From contig CAZAIB010000004.1 of assembly GCA_964485095.1 (NCBI GenBank), forward strand, positions 1-64,000: a stretch of 64,000 nucleotides of DNA. Reading direction: 5' to 3'. Both the position numbers and the translations under genes were made by a program. The notes below the pieces were generated by a model. That model did no database searches. It was not told the DNA's origin and worked only from the letters and a program-made list of their open reading frames with translations. This DNA is from CAYNWT01 sp964485095 (GTDB lineage: Bacteria > Planctomycetota > Planctomycetia > Planctomycetales > Planctomycetaceae). Every line of letters starts with the position of its first letter. Positions within the stretch are counted from its first letter, which is position 1. Of this stretch, positions 16,166 through 24,856 are shown in pieces.

Positions 16166-18145
16166 CTATTCTTCCAGCACTTTTTCGACGGCCCGAACAA
16201 CATCGGCAATCGAAGGCAGTGCGGCGTATTCGTAAATCGGGTTGTAGCCGATGTGCACGTCGGGACGTGAGACCAATTGCGGCGGGCTGACAAAGCTATA
16301 CCAGCTTTCAGGATCGCTGGTCACGCTGCTAATGATCATCTGACCCACGCTGCAGCTTTCGTTGTCTTCCTGAACCACAATCAGGCGACCCGTCTTTTCC
16401 AGCGACTGCTGAATGGTGTGTTTATCCCACGGCTGAATACATCGCAGGTCAACAACTTCGACGGAAGCAACATCTTCGACTTCCTTAGCGGCCGCCATCG
16501 CCACTTCGATTCCGTTGCCCCACGCGACCAACGTCACGTCGGTTCCTTCCCGGCGGATTCGAGCACTCTCGAACGGAACCGGAGGAACCTCAGCACTGAC
16601 TTCCATCTGCTGTCGGAACAAGTGCTTCGGAACCAGGAAGATCGTTGGATCGTCCGAATGCATCGCAGTCCACATCAGTCCCGCCGCATCTTCCGGCGTC
16701 GATGGAACAACAACACGCAGGCCCGGGACATGGGCGAACGCGGCTTCGTTGGCCTGACTGTGCCACAGCGAACCGCCCGGCAGGTAGGCTCCGTATGGCG
16801 AGTAAATCACGACCGGGCATTTCCAGTCGCCCATTGTTCGCCAACGCATGGTCGAAAGGTTCTGCGAAATCTGGTTCCACGCAGGCCCCGTGAAATCGAC
16901 AAACTGCATTTCGAAAACGGGACGCATGCCGTAACACGACATCCCGCACGCGACACCGGCGATAGTGGCTTCCGCCAGTGGCGAGTTAAACACACGTTCG
17001 GGATGCGCGTCTGACAGACCGGACGTCAGTCCGAACACGCCGCCCTTCGGGTCTTCGATGTCTTCACCGAAGAATACATAGTCGTCGTTGTTCTCAAGCC
17101 CGTGCTTGAACACGCTGTTGACGGCATCAACCATTCGCCAACGCTTTCCGCCTTCCAGCGGCGGAGTGACGGCGTCCGGCATGTCGGCCAGCAAGTGATC
17201 AAGAACCTCTTCGGCCTTCGGATCTTCTTCGCCCTCAGCCTGCTGATACTCTTCATCAACCTGAGCGTTAATTTCTTCCTTAATCTGTTCCCACTTGTCG
17301 GCTTCCAGTTCGCCGCGTTCGATAAGCTGATTCGCGAGAACCACAATCGGGTCGCGATCGGCCATCTCAGCGATTTCTTCAGCCGGTCGATAGACACGGT
17401 GATCGTCGCTGCTGGTGTGGCTGCAGAGTCGGTCAACTTCGCAAACAAGAACCGAAGGTCCACCGCCCTCACGTGCTTTGCTGATAGCGGCACTCGCGGC
17501 GTCGAACACGTTTTCAGGAACACGCGCGTTGACGTGCTGCAGTCCGATGTCGTCGCCAAAGATACCCAGGTTAAACGGGTTGAACTTGTCCGTGTTGGTG
17601 CTGATACCGTAGCGGTTGTCTTCGACCATAAACACGACAGGCAACTGACGTTCGGTCGCAAACGCAACCGCTTCGTAGAACTCACCCTGACGACTGGCCG
17701 CGTCGCCGGTTGTGGCCACGGCCACATTGTTCTTGCCCTGGAGCTGCATCGCCCACGCAGCTCCACAGGCGGGAAGGAGGTTCGCGGCCGTTGGGGTCGG
17801 AACACTCCAGATATTTTTCGATCGCAGCGAATAGTGGCCCGGCATTTGGCGGCCACCACTGCTGGAACACTTCTTGGCAAAGTAAGCGTGAGCGAGTTCC
17901 AGGTTCGAAACTCCCCGCGCAAGAATCATGGCGCGGTCACGGTAATAGGGGAAGAGATAGTCGTCCTCTTCCATCATCATGGCGACTACTGCGAGGGCTT
18001 CATGTCCCATGCCGGCGACTTGAAACCAACCTTTACTTTGACGCAACAAGACGCCTTCGCGCCGATCTCCTTCGCGGCTCATGTACATGAGCTTCAGAAG
18101 ATCCAGATCATTGATCGTGCGCGCGGCTTGCCCGCTGTTCATCAC
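16166..18145 (-). CDS. Fused E1 alpha/beta 2-oxoacid dehydrogenase (thiamine diphosphate)
   Basis: This 659-residue protein joins the E1 alpha and beta chains in one polypeptide. The alpha part (about 1-310) has the thiamine-diphosphate region TTGDAASRQGEFYEAV ... VEDNRYGIST, where the usual GDG reads GDA. An acidic linker (about 285-325, EEYQQAEGEEDPKAEEV) joins it to the beta part (about 335-659), which has FFGEDIEDPKGGVFG, the NSPLAEATIAGVACGMS segment and the C-terminal transketolase-like domain (VEVVDLRCIQPWD). It decarboxylates a 2-oxoacid and passes the acyl group to E2. Its ATG overlaps the nupC stop by four bases (ATGA-type), indicating translational coupling. Confidence 0.9.
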   Translation of the reverse strand: MMNSGQAARTINDLDLLKLMYMSREGDRREGVLLRQSKGWFQVAGMGHEALAVVAMMMEEDDYLFPYYRDRAMILARGVSNLELAHAYFAKKCSSSGGRQMPGHYSLRSKNIWSVPTPTAANLLPACGAAWAMQLQGKNNVAVATTGDAASRQGEFYEAVAFATERQLPVVFMVEDNRYGISTNTDKFNPFNLGIFGDDIGLQHVNARVPENVFDAASAAISKAREGGGPSVLVCEVDRLCSHTSSDDHRVYRPAEEIAEMADRDPIVVLANQLIERGELEADKWEQIKEEINAQVDEEYQQAEGEEDPKAEEVLDHLLADMPDAVTPPLEGGKRWRMVDAVNSVFKHGLENNDDYVFFGEDIEDPKGGVFGLTSGLSDAHPERVFNSPLAEATIAGVACGMSCYGMRPVFEMQFVDFTGPAWNQISQNLSTMRWRTMGDWKCPVVIYSPYGAYLPGGSLWHSQANEAAFAHVPGLRVVVPSTPEDAAGLMWTAMHSDDPTIFLVPKHLFRQQMEVSAEVPPVPFESARIRREGTDVTLVAWGNGIEVAMAAAKEVEDVASVEVVDLRCIQPWDKHTIQQSLEKTGRLIVVQEDNESCSVGQMIISSVTSDPESWYSFVSPPQLVSRPDVHIGYNPIYEYAALPSIADVVRAVEKVLEE

Positions 18146-19734
18146 GTGACTCCGAATTGGTGAGCGAATCCAGTCAGACCAGTTGCGCAGAACGCGCTTT
18201 GAACCGTTGGCCTGACGGTGTGTTGTATTCGCTCGAAACGGGCTGTTGCAACCATGCCCGCGTCTCGGCTGAACGCGAAATATGTGAAGTTACTTGACTT
18301 CCGGTCAGTGTGCTGTAGACGTCCGGCGGCTGCGGCCTGTTCAGGAAGCATCTGGTTTTCCGGAAGTGCCAGTGCTGCTTCAACTTCCGCGTCATCGACG
18401 GTCTTTTTCGGCGCCGGCTTCTCCCACGTCGGGTCAGTGGGAATCATCATCCCTGCGATACAAGCGGTCATGAACGCCGCCAGCGTTCCCCCCAGCATGG
18501 CTCGAAAACCCAGCTTTGCCAGGTCGCCGCGGCGCTCTGGAGCAATCCCGCCGATACCGCCAAGCTGGATTCCAATGGAACTGAAGTTCGCAAAGCCGCA
18601 CAAAGCATACGTGAGAATTGTGACTGTCCGCGGACTCAACTGTGCCTGCACGCCCGACAGTGACTTGTAAGCGATGAACTCGTTGACCACCATCTTGTTG
18701 CCAAGAATCTCACCACTCTGCAGACATTCGTTCCACGGGATTCCCATAAGCCACGCGAATGGAGAGAACACGTACCCGAACCCACGCTGCAGTGTCCAAC
18801 CAGCCGCTGCCTGATACCCGCCATAGTGCGCGATCAAACCGCCAACCCAACCCACAATCGCGTTCCCCATCGCAACCAATGCCACAAACGCAATCAACAT
18901 CGCGCCGACATTCAGAGCCAACTGCAGACCTGACGATGCACCTTCTGCGGCCGCTTCAATGACGTTGACACATTTGGTGTCGTCGGTGCGAAGTGATGTG
19001 GCTCCCGCCGTCTTTGAGACCTCTGTTTCCGGCTGCAGAATTTTGGCGATCATCAAAGCGGCCGGCGCAGAAATGACGGACGCGGTAATTAAGTGGCCGG
19101 CATCGATTCCCATGCCGACGTACGCGGCCAGAACACCGCCGGCAATAGTCGCGAACCCGCCGACCATCACAACGTTCAGTTCGGACAAAGTCATTTCGTT
19201 GACGTATGGCCGAATGACCAAGGGCGCTTCAGTCTGACCGACGAAAATGTTGGCCGCCGCCGAAAGTGTTTCCGCCCCCGACGTTCCCAGCGTTTTCTGC
19301 ATGATCACCGCGAACACTTTGACGACAAACTGCATCACACCCAAGTGGTACAGAATCGACATAAGTGACGAGAAGAAAATGATGGTCGGCAGAATGCCGA
19401 ACGCAAACGAACGCCACAGCGTGTACTTCGGAGGGAAACCTCCTTCTTCGCCCGGTCGCGGGAAAACGTCAAACAAAAACGCAGAGCCTTTGTCGACATA
19501 CGCCAGCACACCCGTAAAGAAGTCACCAAGGTTCTGGAAGATCAGCCGTCCGGGTTCTGTTTTCAAAATCAGCACCGCAAAAACAACCTGCAGTACGAGG
19601 CCGCCAATCACGATTCGTGGGCTGACTTTTTTCTTGTGAGAACTCATCAACCACGCGAAGAAAATCATCGCGAAGAAACCGAAGAAGCTGATGATGCGTT
19701 CCGAGGGCATAAGATACTGATCCAAGCGGGTCAC
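18142..19734 (-). CDS. Concentrative nucleoside transporter, NupC/CNT family
   Basis: The product is a 530-residue polytopic membrane protein. CNT-family signatures include FVGQTEAPLVIRPY, GGFATIAGGVLAAYVGMGI, NEFIAYKSL and the C-terminal CGFANFSSIGIQLGGIGGIAPERR. It probably imports nucleosides by sodium or proton symport. After the last membrane helix (about residue 420) there is an unusual soluble tail of about 110 residues, whose final 50 look like translated non-coding DNA rather than conserved protein. The stop overlaps the start of the E1 gene. A dispersed repeat lies upstream. Confidence 0.9.
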   Translation of the reverse strand: MTRLDQYLMPSERIISFFGFFAMIFFAWLMSSHKKKVSPRIVIGGLVLQVVFAVLILKTEPGRLIFQNLGDFFTGVLAYVDKGSAFLFDVFPRPGEEGGFPPKYTLWRSFAFGILPTIIFFSSLMSILYHLGVMQFVVKVFAVIMQKTLGTSGAETLSAAANIFVGQTEAPLVIRPYVNEMTLSELNVVMVGGFATIAGGVLAAYVGMGIDAGHLITASVISAPAALMIAKILQPETEVSKTAGATSLRTDDTKCVNVIEAAAEGASSGLQLALNVGAMLIAFVALVAMGNAIVGWVGGLIAHYGGYQAAAGWTLQRGFGYVFSPFAWLMGIPWNECLQSGEILGNKMVVNEFIAYKSLSGVQAQLSPRTVTILTYALCGFANFSSIGIQLGGIGGIAPERRGDLAKLGFRAMLGGTLAAFMTACIAGMMIPTDPTWEKPAPKKTVDDAEVEAALALPENQMLPEQAAAAGRLQHTDRKSSNFTYFAFSRDAGMVATARFERIQHTVRPTVQSAFCATGLTGFAHQFGVT

Positions 19735-20499
19735 TTAGTTGAAGCACCACTGTTTCATGTGCATCGACGTCCGTCAACCGGCCCCGGTTTTGCGCAACGC
19801 GGCGCTCAGAGTCTTTGAATAAATGGGTGGCCGGGGTTGGAGCGAGGCACGAGTGAAACCCCGGGACGTGTTCGAACGTTTCCACTTGAATTGGAACCCT
19901 GCTCGTTGATCGCACCGGGGCTTCCTTAGCAGTAGGTTGAGTCCAACCCCCGGCTGCCAAATCGTGGTGGTCCCAAAGTTCACAGCCTCTCAGCGATCAC
20001 GGTCTTCCCTCTCTGATCGCAACCCAACAGCCCTAACTCTGATCACCGCCAGTCCGACAGTTATGTCGGTGGGTCCGCGGCTTTCGCGATTACTAAGACT
20101 TTCACGAGACAACGAGTAGTGCAAAGCCGCTGAACCCCTGATGTGAAATCAGGGCCGGAAATCGAATGGCAGTGTCCTTCCGAGTTCGCACGCGTTTAAA
20201 GAACAAGGATCGACGCTGATTCAGTCAGGGGTTGCGTTCGATGTGCAACAAAAAAGCTCTGTGTGCGAATCCGAACTCAAACGACCGGCTGTCTGCCGGA
20301 AATTTCACACTGACATCAGTCGCTTGGCAGTGGCTGTATGGCTCCGCACCGAACGAAAATCGAAAACAGGAGAATGCAAATTTTAGAGGTAAAACAGTGC
20401 TCGATTTAAACGCTCCACACGTAAGAAAACCGCGCGACATTGGACGCATCGCTGCCAACCACTTGAGCTGGGCTTAATTTTACTAAAGGTGACTGACGT
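19735..20499. other. Intergenic region between nupC and the RTX gene
   Basis: I see no credible gene in these 765 bp. It is the shared upstream region of the divergent nupC and RTX genes. It contains one copy of the dispersed palindromic-ended element (19825-19958), a small perfect hairpin CCCTGAT-GTGAA-ATCAGGG at 20136-20154, and, next to the RTX start, a Shine-Dalgarno-like AAAGGTGAC. No clear promoter could be picked by eye. Confidence 0.5.
19825..19958 (+). repeat. Dispersed palindromic-ended element, copy 1
   Basis: This sequence of about 134 bp starts GGGTGGCCGGGGTTGG and ends with a degenerate reverse complement (CCAACCCCCGGCTGCC). It shares the blocks GGAGCGAGGCACGAGTGAAA, TTCGAACGTT, CCACTTGAATT and GTTGATCG with copy 2 at 28011-28141, in the same order and orientation. 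The similarity continues weakly past the right end (to TTCACAGC). Confidence 0.8.
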
Positions 20500-23400
20500 A
20501 TGACTGGATTCTCTGATTGGTTGAAGGAACTAAAAGCCCTCCTCTCTCGCTTGCGTGGCTCATACCGCAGAACCAACTCCGGACTGCGGCGACGGCGCGC
20601 GGCAACGTTTGGCGGATCGTCCGCGTACGCTCAACCATTGGAAGGTCGAGCAATGCTGTCGGCAGTCACTTTCGATTCCGCGTCGGGCGAGGTTTCGATT
20701 GATGGGGATACCGGCGCAAGTTCAGACGTGACCGTGCGCGCTGTCGATGCAGACATACTCGAAATCCAGCTCGACGGCAGTGCGATCTCTCTATCGGGCG
20801 ATGCTGTCGGCAACCCGGACTTCGAACTACTTACGACAGACGTTGCCGACGACACGCTTCAGATCAACATTGCCAATGCCAATGTTGACGCATTCTTCAT
20901 CGGACTTGGAGACCAGGATGACTCGTTCTTTGTTGAGAACGACCTGGCTGCGGTTGCATCTGGAGTTATCTTCGAAGTAGCCGGCGGTGGCGGCGCCGAC
21001 TTGCTGGACGTCTCAGAAGCCGGCGTCGACTTCTCACTGTTTGGAGAAGGTGGCAACGACACGCTGACGGGCGGAAGCGGCGATGACCTGCTGGTCGGAG
21101 CCGGTGGAACCGATGACATCGACGGTGGAGCTGGAATCGACACGAATTCCTTCGCGAACATCGGTAGTGGCGTCATTGCAACCGTCAACGCAGATGGAAC
21201 CGGTACTGCTGATTACGGCCCGGTTAACGAAACATTCGCTGGCATTGAGAACCTCACGGGTTCCGATAACGACGATGAACTACGAGCAATTGGCGCCGCC
21301 GACAATGTACTCATTGGCGGCGATGGGAATGACATTCTCGCCGGTGGCGGTGGAACCGACATCATCGACGGCGGAGCCGGTATCGACACCAATTCGTTCG
21401 AGACCATTGGTGTTGGCGTCATCGCGACCGTGAATGCAGACGGAACCGGTACCGCTGACTACGGCCCGGTCAACGAAACATTCACTGGCATCGAGAACCT
21501 CACCGGCTCTGACAACAATGACGAACTGCGAGCAGTTGGTGCGGCAAACAACGTGCTCATCGGCGGCGATGGCGATGACATTCTCGCCGGCGGCGGTGGA
21601 ACCGATATCATCGACGGCGGAGCGGGCATCGATACGAACTCGTTCGAAACCATTGGCTTCGGCGTCATCGCAACGGTCAACGCAGACGGAACCGGTACTG
21701 CTGCCTACGGCCCGGTTAACGAAACATTCACCGGTATCGAGAACCTCACCGGTTCCGACAATAACGACGAACTGCGTGCACTCGGTGCGGCCGACAACGT
21801 GCTCATCGGTGGCGACGGCGATGACATTCTTGCCGGCGGCGGTGGAACCGACATCATCGACGGTGGAGCCGGCATCGACACGAACTCGTTCGAGAACATC
21901 GGTGTCGGAGTCATCGCAACAGTGAATGCAGACGGAACCGGTACTGCGGACTACGGTCCGGTCAACGAAACATTCACCGGCATCGAAAACCTCACAGGTT
22001 CTGACAACGACGACGAACTGCGAGCGGTTGGCGCCGCCGACAACCTACTCATCGGTGGTGCCGGCAATGACACTCTCGCTGGTGGCGATGGTGACGACAT
22101 TCTTGTCGGCGGCGGCGGAACCGATGTCATCGACGGCGGAGCTGGCATCGATACGAACTCGTTTGAAACCATCGGCGTCGGCGTCATCGCGACCGTGAAT
22201 GCAGACGGAACCGGTACCGCTGACTACGGTCCGGTCAACGAAACATTCACCGGCATCGAGAACCTGACCGGTTCTGACAATGACGACGAACTACGAGCAA
22301 TCGGTGCCGTTGACAACGTGCTCATCGGCGGCGCCGGGAATGACACTCTCGCTGGCGGCGGTGGAACCGATGTCATCGATGGCGGTGATGGTATCGACAC
22401 GAACTCGTTCGAAACCATCGGTGTCGGAGTCATCGCTACGGTGAATGCAGACGGAACCGGTACTGCGGACTACGGTCCGGTCAACGAAACATTCACCGGC
22501 ATTGAAAACCTCACCGGTTCTGACAACGACGACGAACTACGAGCAATCGGTGCGGCCAACAACGTGCTCATCGGCGGTGCGGGTGACGACATCCTCGCCG
22601 GTGGCGGTGGGACCGATGTCATCGACGGCGGAGCCGGCATCGATACGAATTCGTTCGAAACCATTGGTGTCGGAGTCGTCGCAACGGTCAATGCAGACGG
22701 AACCGGTACCGCTGACTACGGCTTGGTTAACGAGTCATTCACTGGCATCGAAAACCTCACAGGTTCTGACAACGACGACGAACTACGAGCAATCGGAGCC
22801 GCCAACAACGTACTCATTGGCGGCGACGGCAATGACACTCTCGCTGGCGGTGGTGGCACCGATGTCATCGACGGCGGAGCTGGCATCGATACGAATTCGT
22901 TCGAAACTATCGGCTTCGGCGTCATCGCTGTAGTCAACGCAGATGGAACCGGTACCGCTGACTACGGCCCAGTCAACGAGACATTCACCGGTATCGAGAA
23001 CCTGACAGGTTCTGACAACGACGACGAACTTCGAGCAATCGGAGCCGCCAACAACGTGCTCATCGGCGGCGCCGGCAATGACATTCTCGCCGGTGGTGGC
23101 GGAACCGACGTCATCGACGGTGGTGACGGCATCGATACGAATTCGTTCGAAACCATCGGCTTCGGCGTCGTCGCTGTAGTCAACGCAGACGGAACCGGTA
23201 CCGCTGACTACGGTCCGGTCAACGAAACATTCGTTGGTATCGAAAACCTCACTGGCTCTGACAACGATGACGACCTTCGAGCCTTCGGATCAGTCGCCAA
23301 CGTTCTGATTGGCGGCGCAGGCAATGACTTGCTTGTCGGCGGTGGTGGAGCCGACAGTATCTTTGGTGGAGATGGAGCCGACTCAGTGCGTGGCGGTGGA

Positions 23401-23988
23401 GGCAACGATGTCCTGGTCGGAGACGCCGGCGACGATACGTTGTCCAGCGGCAGTGGCGCTGACGAAATCGATGCCGGCAGCGGAAACGACACGGTCTTCG
23501 GCGGGAACGGTGCCGACTCTCTGTTCGGGGGAGCTGGTGACGATGAGATTAGCGGCGACAATGGCGACGATCAGATCACCGGTGGAGACGGCGACGACCT
23601 GCTGGAAGGAGGCAACGGAAACGACGCACTTCGAGGCAACACCGGTGACGACCAACTGCACGGAGACGATGGTCTGGACCGGCTATTCGGCGGGAGTGGC
23701 AATGACCTGCTGTTCGGAAACCAGGGCAATGATGAAATCATTGCTGGCAGCGGGAATGACATTCTGCTCGGCGGCGCCGACGATGACATCATCAATGGCG
23801 GACCCGGTGCCGATACCCTGACGGGTGATGGCGGAGACGACACCGTGATCGCTGGCGGAGGACCGGACGATCTAAGCGGGAACGCCGGAGCCGACCAGTT
23901 GTTCGCCGAAGGCGGCGGCTCAGACATCCTGCGAATTGATGATCTGGACGACTTCTTCTCAGACGACTCCGACACGATCATTCCATAG
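20500..23988 (+). CDS. RTX-type surface protein with nine 82-residue tandem repeats
   Basis: This 1162-residue protein has a basic N-terminus, then PLEGRAMLSA at residues 46-55. That resembles the LEPR-XLL motif found at the N-terminus of planctomycete surface proteins. A beta-rich region (about 56-200) precedes nine near-identical 82-residue repeats (about 202-948), each containing an RTX-like IDGGAGIDTNSFETIG segment, NADGTGTADYGPVNETF and GIENLTGSDNDDELRA. About 190 residues of classical calcium-binding GGxGxD nonapeptides follow (for example GGAGDDEISGDNGDDQI), then an acidic end. It is probably exported and bound by calcium at the cell surface. AAAGGTGAC precedes the ATG. A hairpin terminator follows. 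Confidence 0.9.
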   Translation: MTGFSDWLKELKALLSRLRGSYRRTNSGLRRRRAATFGGSSAYAQPLEGRAMLSAVTFDSASGEVSIDGDTGASSDVTVRAVDADILEIQLDGSAISLSGDAVGNPDFELLTTDVADDTLQINIANANVDAFFIGLGDQDDSFFVENDLAAVASGVIFEVAGGGGADLLDVSEAGVDFSLFGEGGNDTLTGGSGDDLLVGAGGTDDIDGGAGIDTNSFANIGSGVIATVNADGTGTADYGPVNETFAGIENLTGSDNDDELRAIGAADNVLIGGDGNDILAGGGGTDIIDGGAGIDTNSFETIGVGVIATVNADGTGTADYGPVNETFTGIENLTGSDNNDELRAVGAANNVLIGGDGDDILAGGGGTDIIDGGAGIDTNSFETIGFGVIATVNADGTGTAAYGPVNETFTGIENLTGSDNNDELRALGAADNVLIGGDGDDILAGGGGTDIIDGGAGIDTNSFENIGVGVIATVNADGTGTADYGPVNETFTGIENLTGSDNDDELRAVGAADNLLIGGAGNDTLAGGDGDDILVGGGGTDVIDGGAGIDTNSFETIGVGVIATVNADGTGTADYGPVNETFTGIENLTGSDNDDELRAIGAVDNVLIGGAGNDTLAGGGGTDVIDGGDGIDTNSFETIGVGVIATVNADGTGTADYGPVNETFTGIENLTGSDNDDELRAIGAANNVLIGGAGDDILAGGGGTDVIDGGAGIDTNSFETIGVGVVATVNADGTGTADYGLVNESFTGIENLTGSDNDDELRAIGAANNVLIGGDGNDTLAGGGGTDVIDGGAGIDTNSFETIGFGVIAVVNADGTGTADYGPVNETFTGIENLTGSDNDDELRAIGAANNVLIGGAGNDILAGGGGTDVIDGGDGIDTNSFETIGFGVVAVVNADGTGTADYGPVNETFVGIENLTGSDNDDDLRAFGSVANVLIGGAGNDLLVGGGGADSIFGGDGADSVRGGGGNDVLVGDAGDDTLSSGSGADEIDAGSGNDTVFGGNGADSLFGGAGDDEISGDNGDDQITGGDGDDLLEGGNGNDALRGNTGDDQLHGDDGLDRLFGGSGNDLLFGNQGNDEIIAGSGNDILLGGADDDIINGGPGADTLTGDGGDDTVIAGGGPDDLSGNAGADQLFAEGGGSDILRIDDLDDFFSDDSDTIIP
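21103..23343 (+). repeat. Nine tandem 246-bp coding repeats inside the RTX gene
   Basis: Equivalent positions recur every 246 bp (about 21213, 21459, 21705, 21951, 22224, 22470, 22716, 22962, 23208). The one exception is a 273-bp step between the fourth and fifth unit, which carries a 27-bp insertion equal to one RTX nonapeptide. Copies differ mostly at synonymous positions and at a few residues (NVGV/GFG, AADN/AANN). This points to recent duplication or gene conversion. Confidence 0.9.
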
Positions 23989-24008
23989 CCGTAGCCGGAA
24001 ATGACCGA

Positions 24009-24031
24009 CCCCTCGCGCTTAGCGCGAGGGG
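24009..24031. terminator. Hairpin terminator after the RTX gene
   Basis: A 10-bp perfect stem, CCCCTCGCGC paired with GCGCGAGGGG around a TTA loop, lies 20 bp after the RTX stop codon and is followed by ATTTGT. The T-run is weak, but the position and stem strength fit transcription termination. Confidence 0.6.
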
Positions 24032-24045
24032 ATTTGTCAGCGAGG

Positions 24046-24137
24046 GATTTATCATTTACTAATTGTCATTTCCCATTTGTCAGTTCGTTTCAACCTGCAA
24101 TGACAAATGACAAATGTGAAATAGCAAATGATAAATC
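24046..24137. repeat. AT-rich imperfect inverted repeat, about 37-bp arms
   Basis: The arms at 24046-24082 and 24101-24137 are imperfect reverse complements. The outer GATTTATCATTT blocks and the inner ATTTGTCA blocks match best. It lies between the convergent RTX and membrane-protein genes and could serve both as an end structure. Confidence 0.5.
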
Positions 24138-24209
24138 GCCCGCCCAACTCTCCAAGCGGAACCAACGAACGACTGATGTAACAACCCCGCCAAGCCTCCG
24201 CCCCGGCTG

Positions 24210-24701
24210 TTAGTAGGCGGGCGTCCGCCCTGCCAGCGATCCCGCGCGCCAGACTGCGATGAGGTTCATCGCCAGCGCAACAAAAAATGCGACCGCAAGT
24301 ATTACGCTGAAGCCGCCGAGATTGGCGCCGGGCAGTGAGAGTAACGTGAGCAGCCCGGTCGGAACCACAAACCACCACGCCGCCTTCGTCGCAAAACGCG
24401 CGAACGCCGGTTTGTCGTGTGCATTGCAGTAGTCTGAAATTCCGTGCATCAACATCCAGATGAGACCAGACTGGCAGATGGGAGTAACGAAACCCAGGAC
24501 ATCACTTAAATCTCGCGAGAACGACAACAGCCAACAAAACGCACACGCAATCGCGAATCCGCCGGCGTAGCGAAATCGAAGCGACACACCCATGAGATTT
24601 CGGCACGCAATAATCAGCAGCACGTAACCAGCAAGATCCGGGAGGAAGTTCACTCGATTCAGGTTGAGGTCCAGGAAGCTAACCAACAGGCCGAAAAACA
24701 T
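24210..24701 (-). CDS. Hypothetical polytopic membrane protein
   Basis: I do not recognise this 163-residue protein. It has about four or five hydrophobic helices (near residues 1-12, 22-38, 45-62, 75-88, 108-125, 128-150) with short polar loops. The motif LNLNRVNFLPDLAGYVLL near the N-terminus suggests a small integral membrane protein. Start is the ATG at 24701. It is flanked by the RTX terminator region and, 155 bp upstream, the acyl-CoA dehydrogenase homologue. Confidence 0.6.
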   Translation of the reverse strand: MFFGLLVSFLDLNLNRVNFLPDLAGYVLLIIACRNLMGVSLRFRYAGGFAIACAFCWLLSFSRDLSDVLGFVTPICQSGLIWMLMHGISDYCNAHDKPAFARFATKAAWWFVVPTGLLTLLSLPGANLGGFSVILAVAFFVALAMNLIAVWRAGSLAGRTPAY

Positions 24702-24856
24702 CAGCCGAAACGTACCACGATGCCAGGCCGGAACGGGAGAAGGCGCTGGGGCCAGGACAACAGTTTCCGCGTATGGATTGAACTGAGTAATGGGTCCGCT
24801 CCGTTCGGTTCACGTGTACGAGAGTGCGAGCCAAATCTTACCATGGCCCTGGGCGT

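Noticed and set aside
20859..23981. Regularly spaced minus-strand frames and a possible CRISPR-like periodicity
   Set aside because: They are shadows of the 246-bp coding repeats on the plus strand; the units are too long and too similar throughout to be repeat-spacer units.
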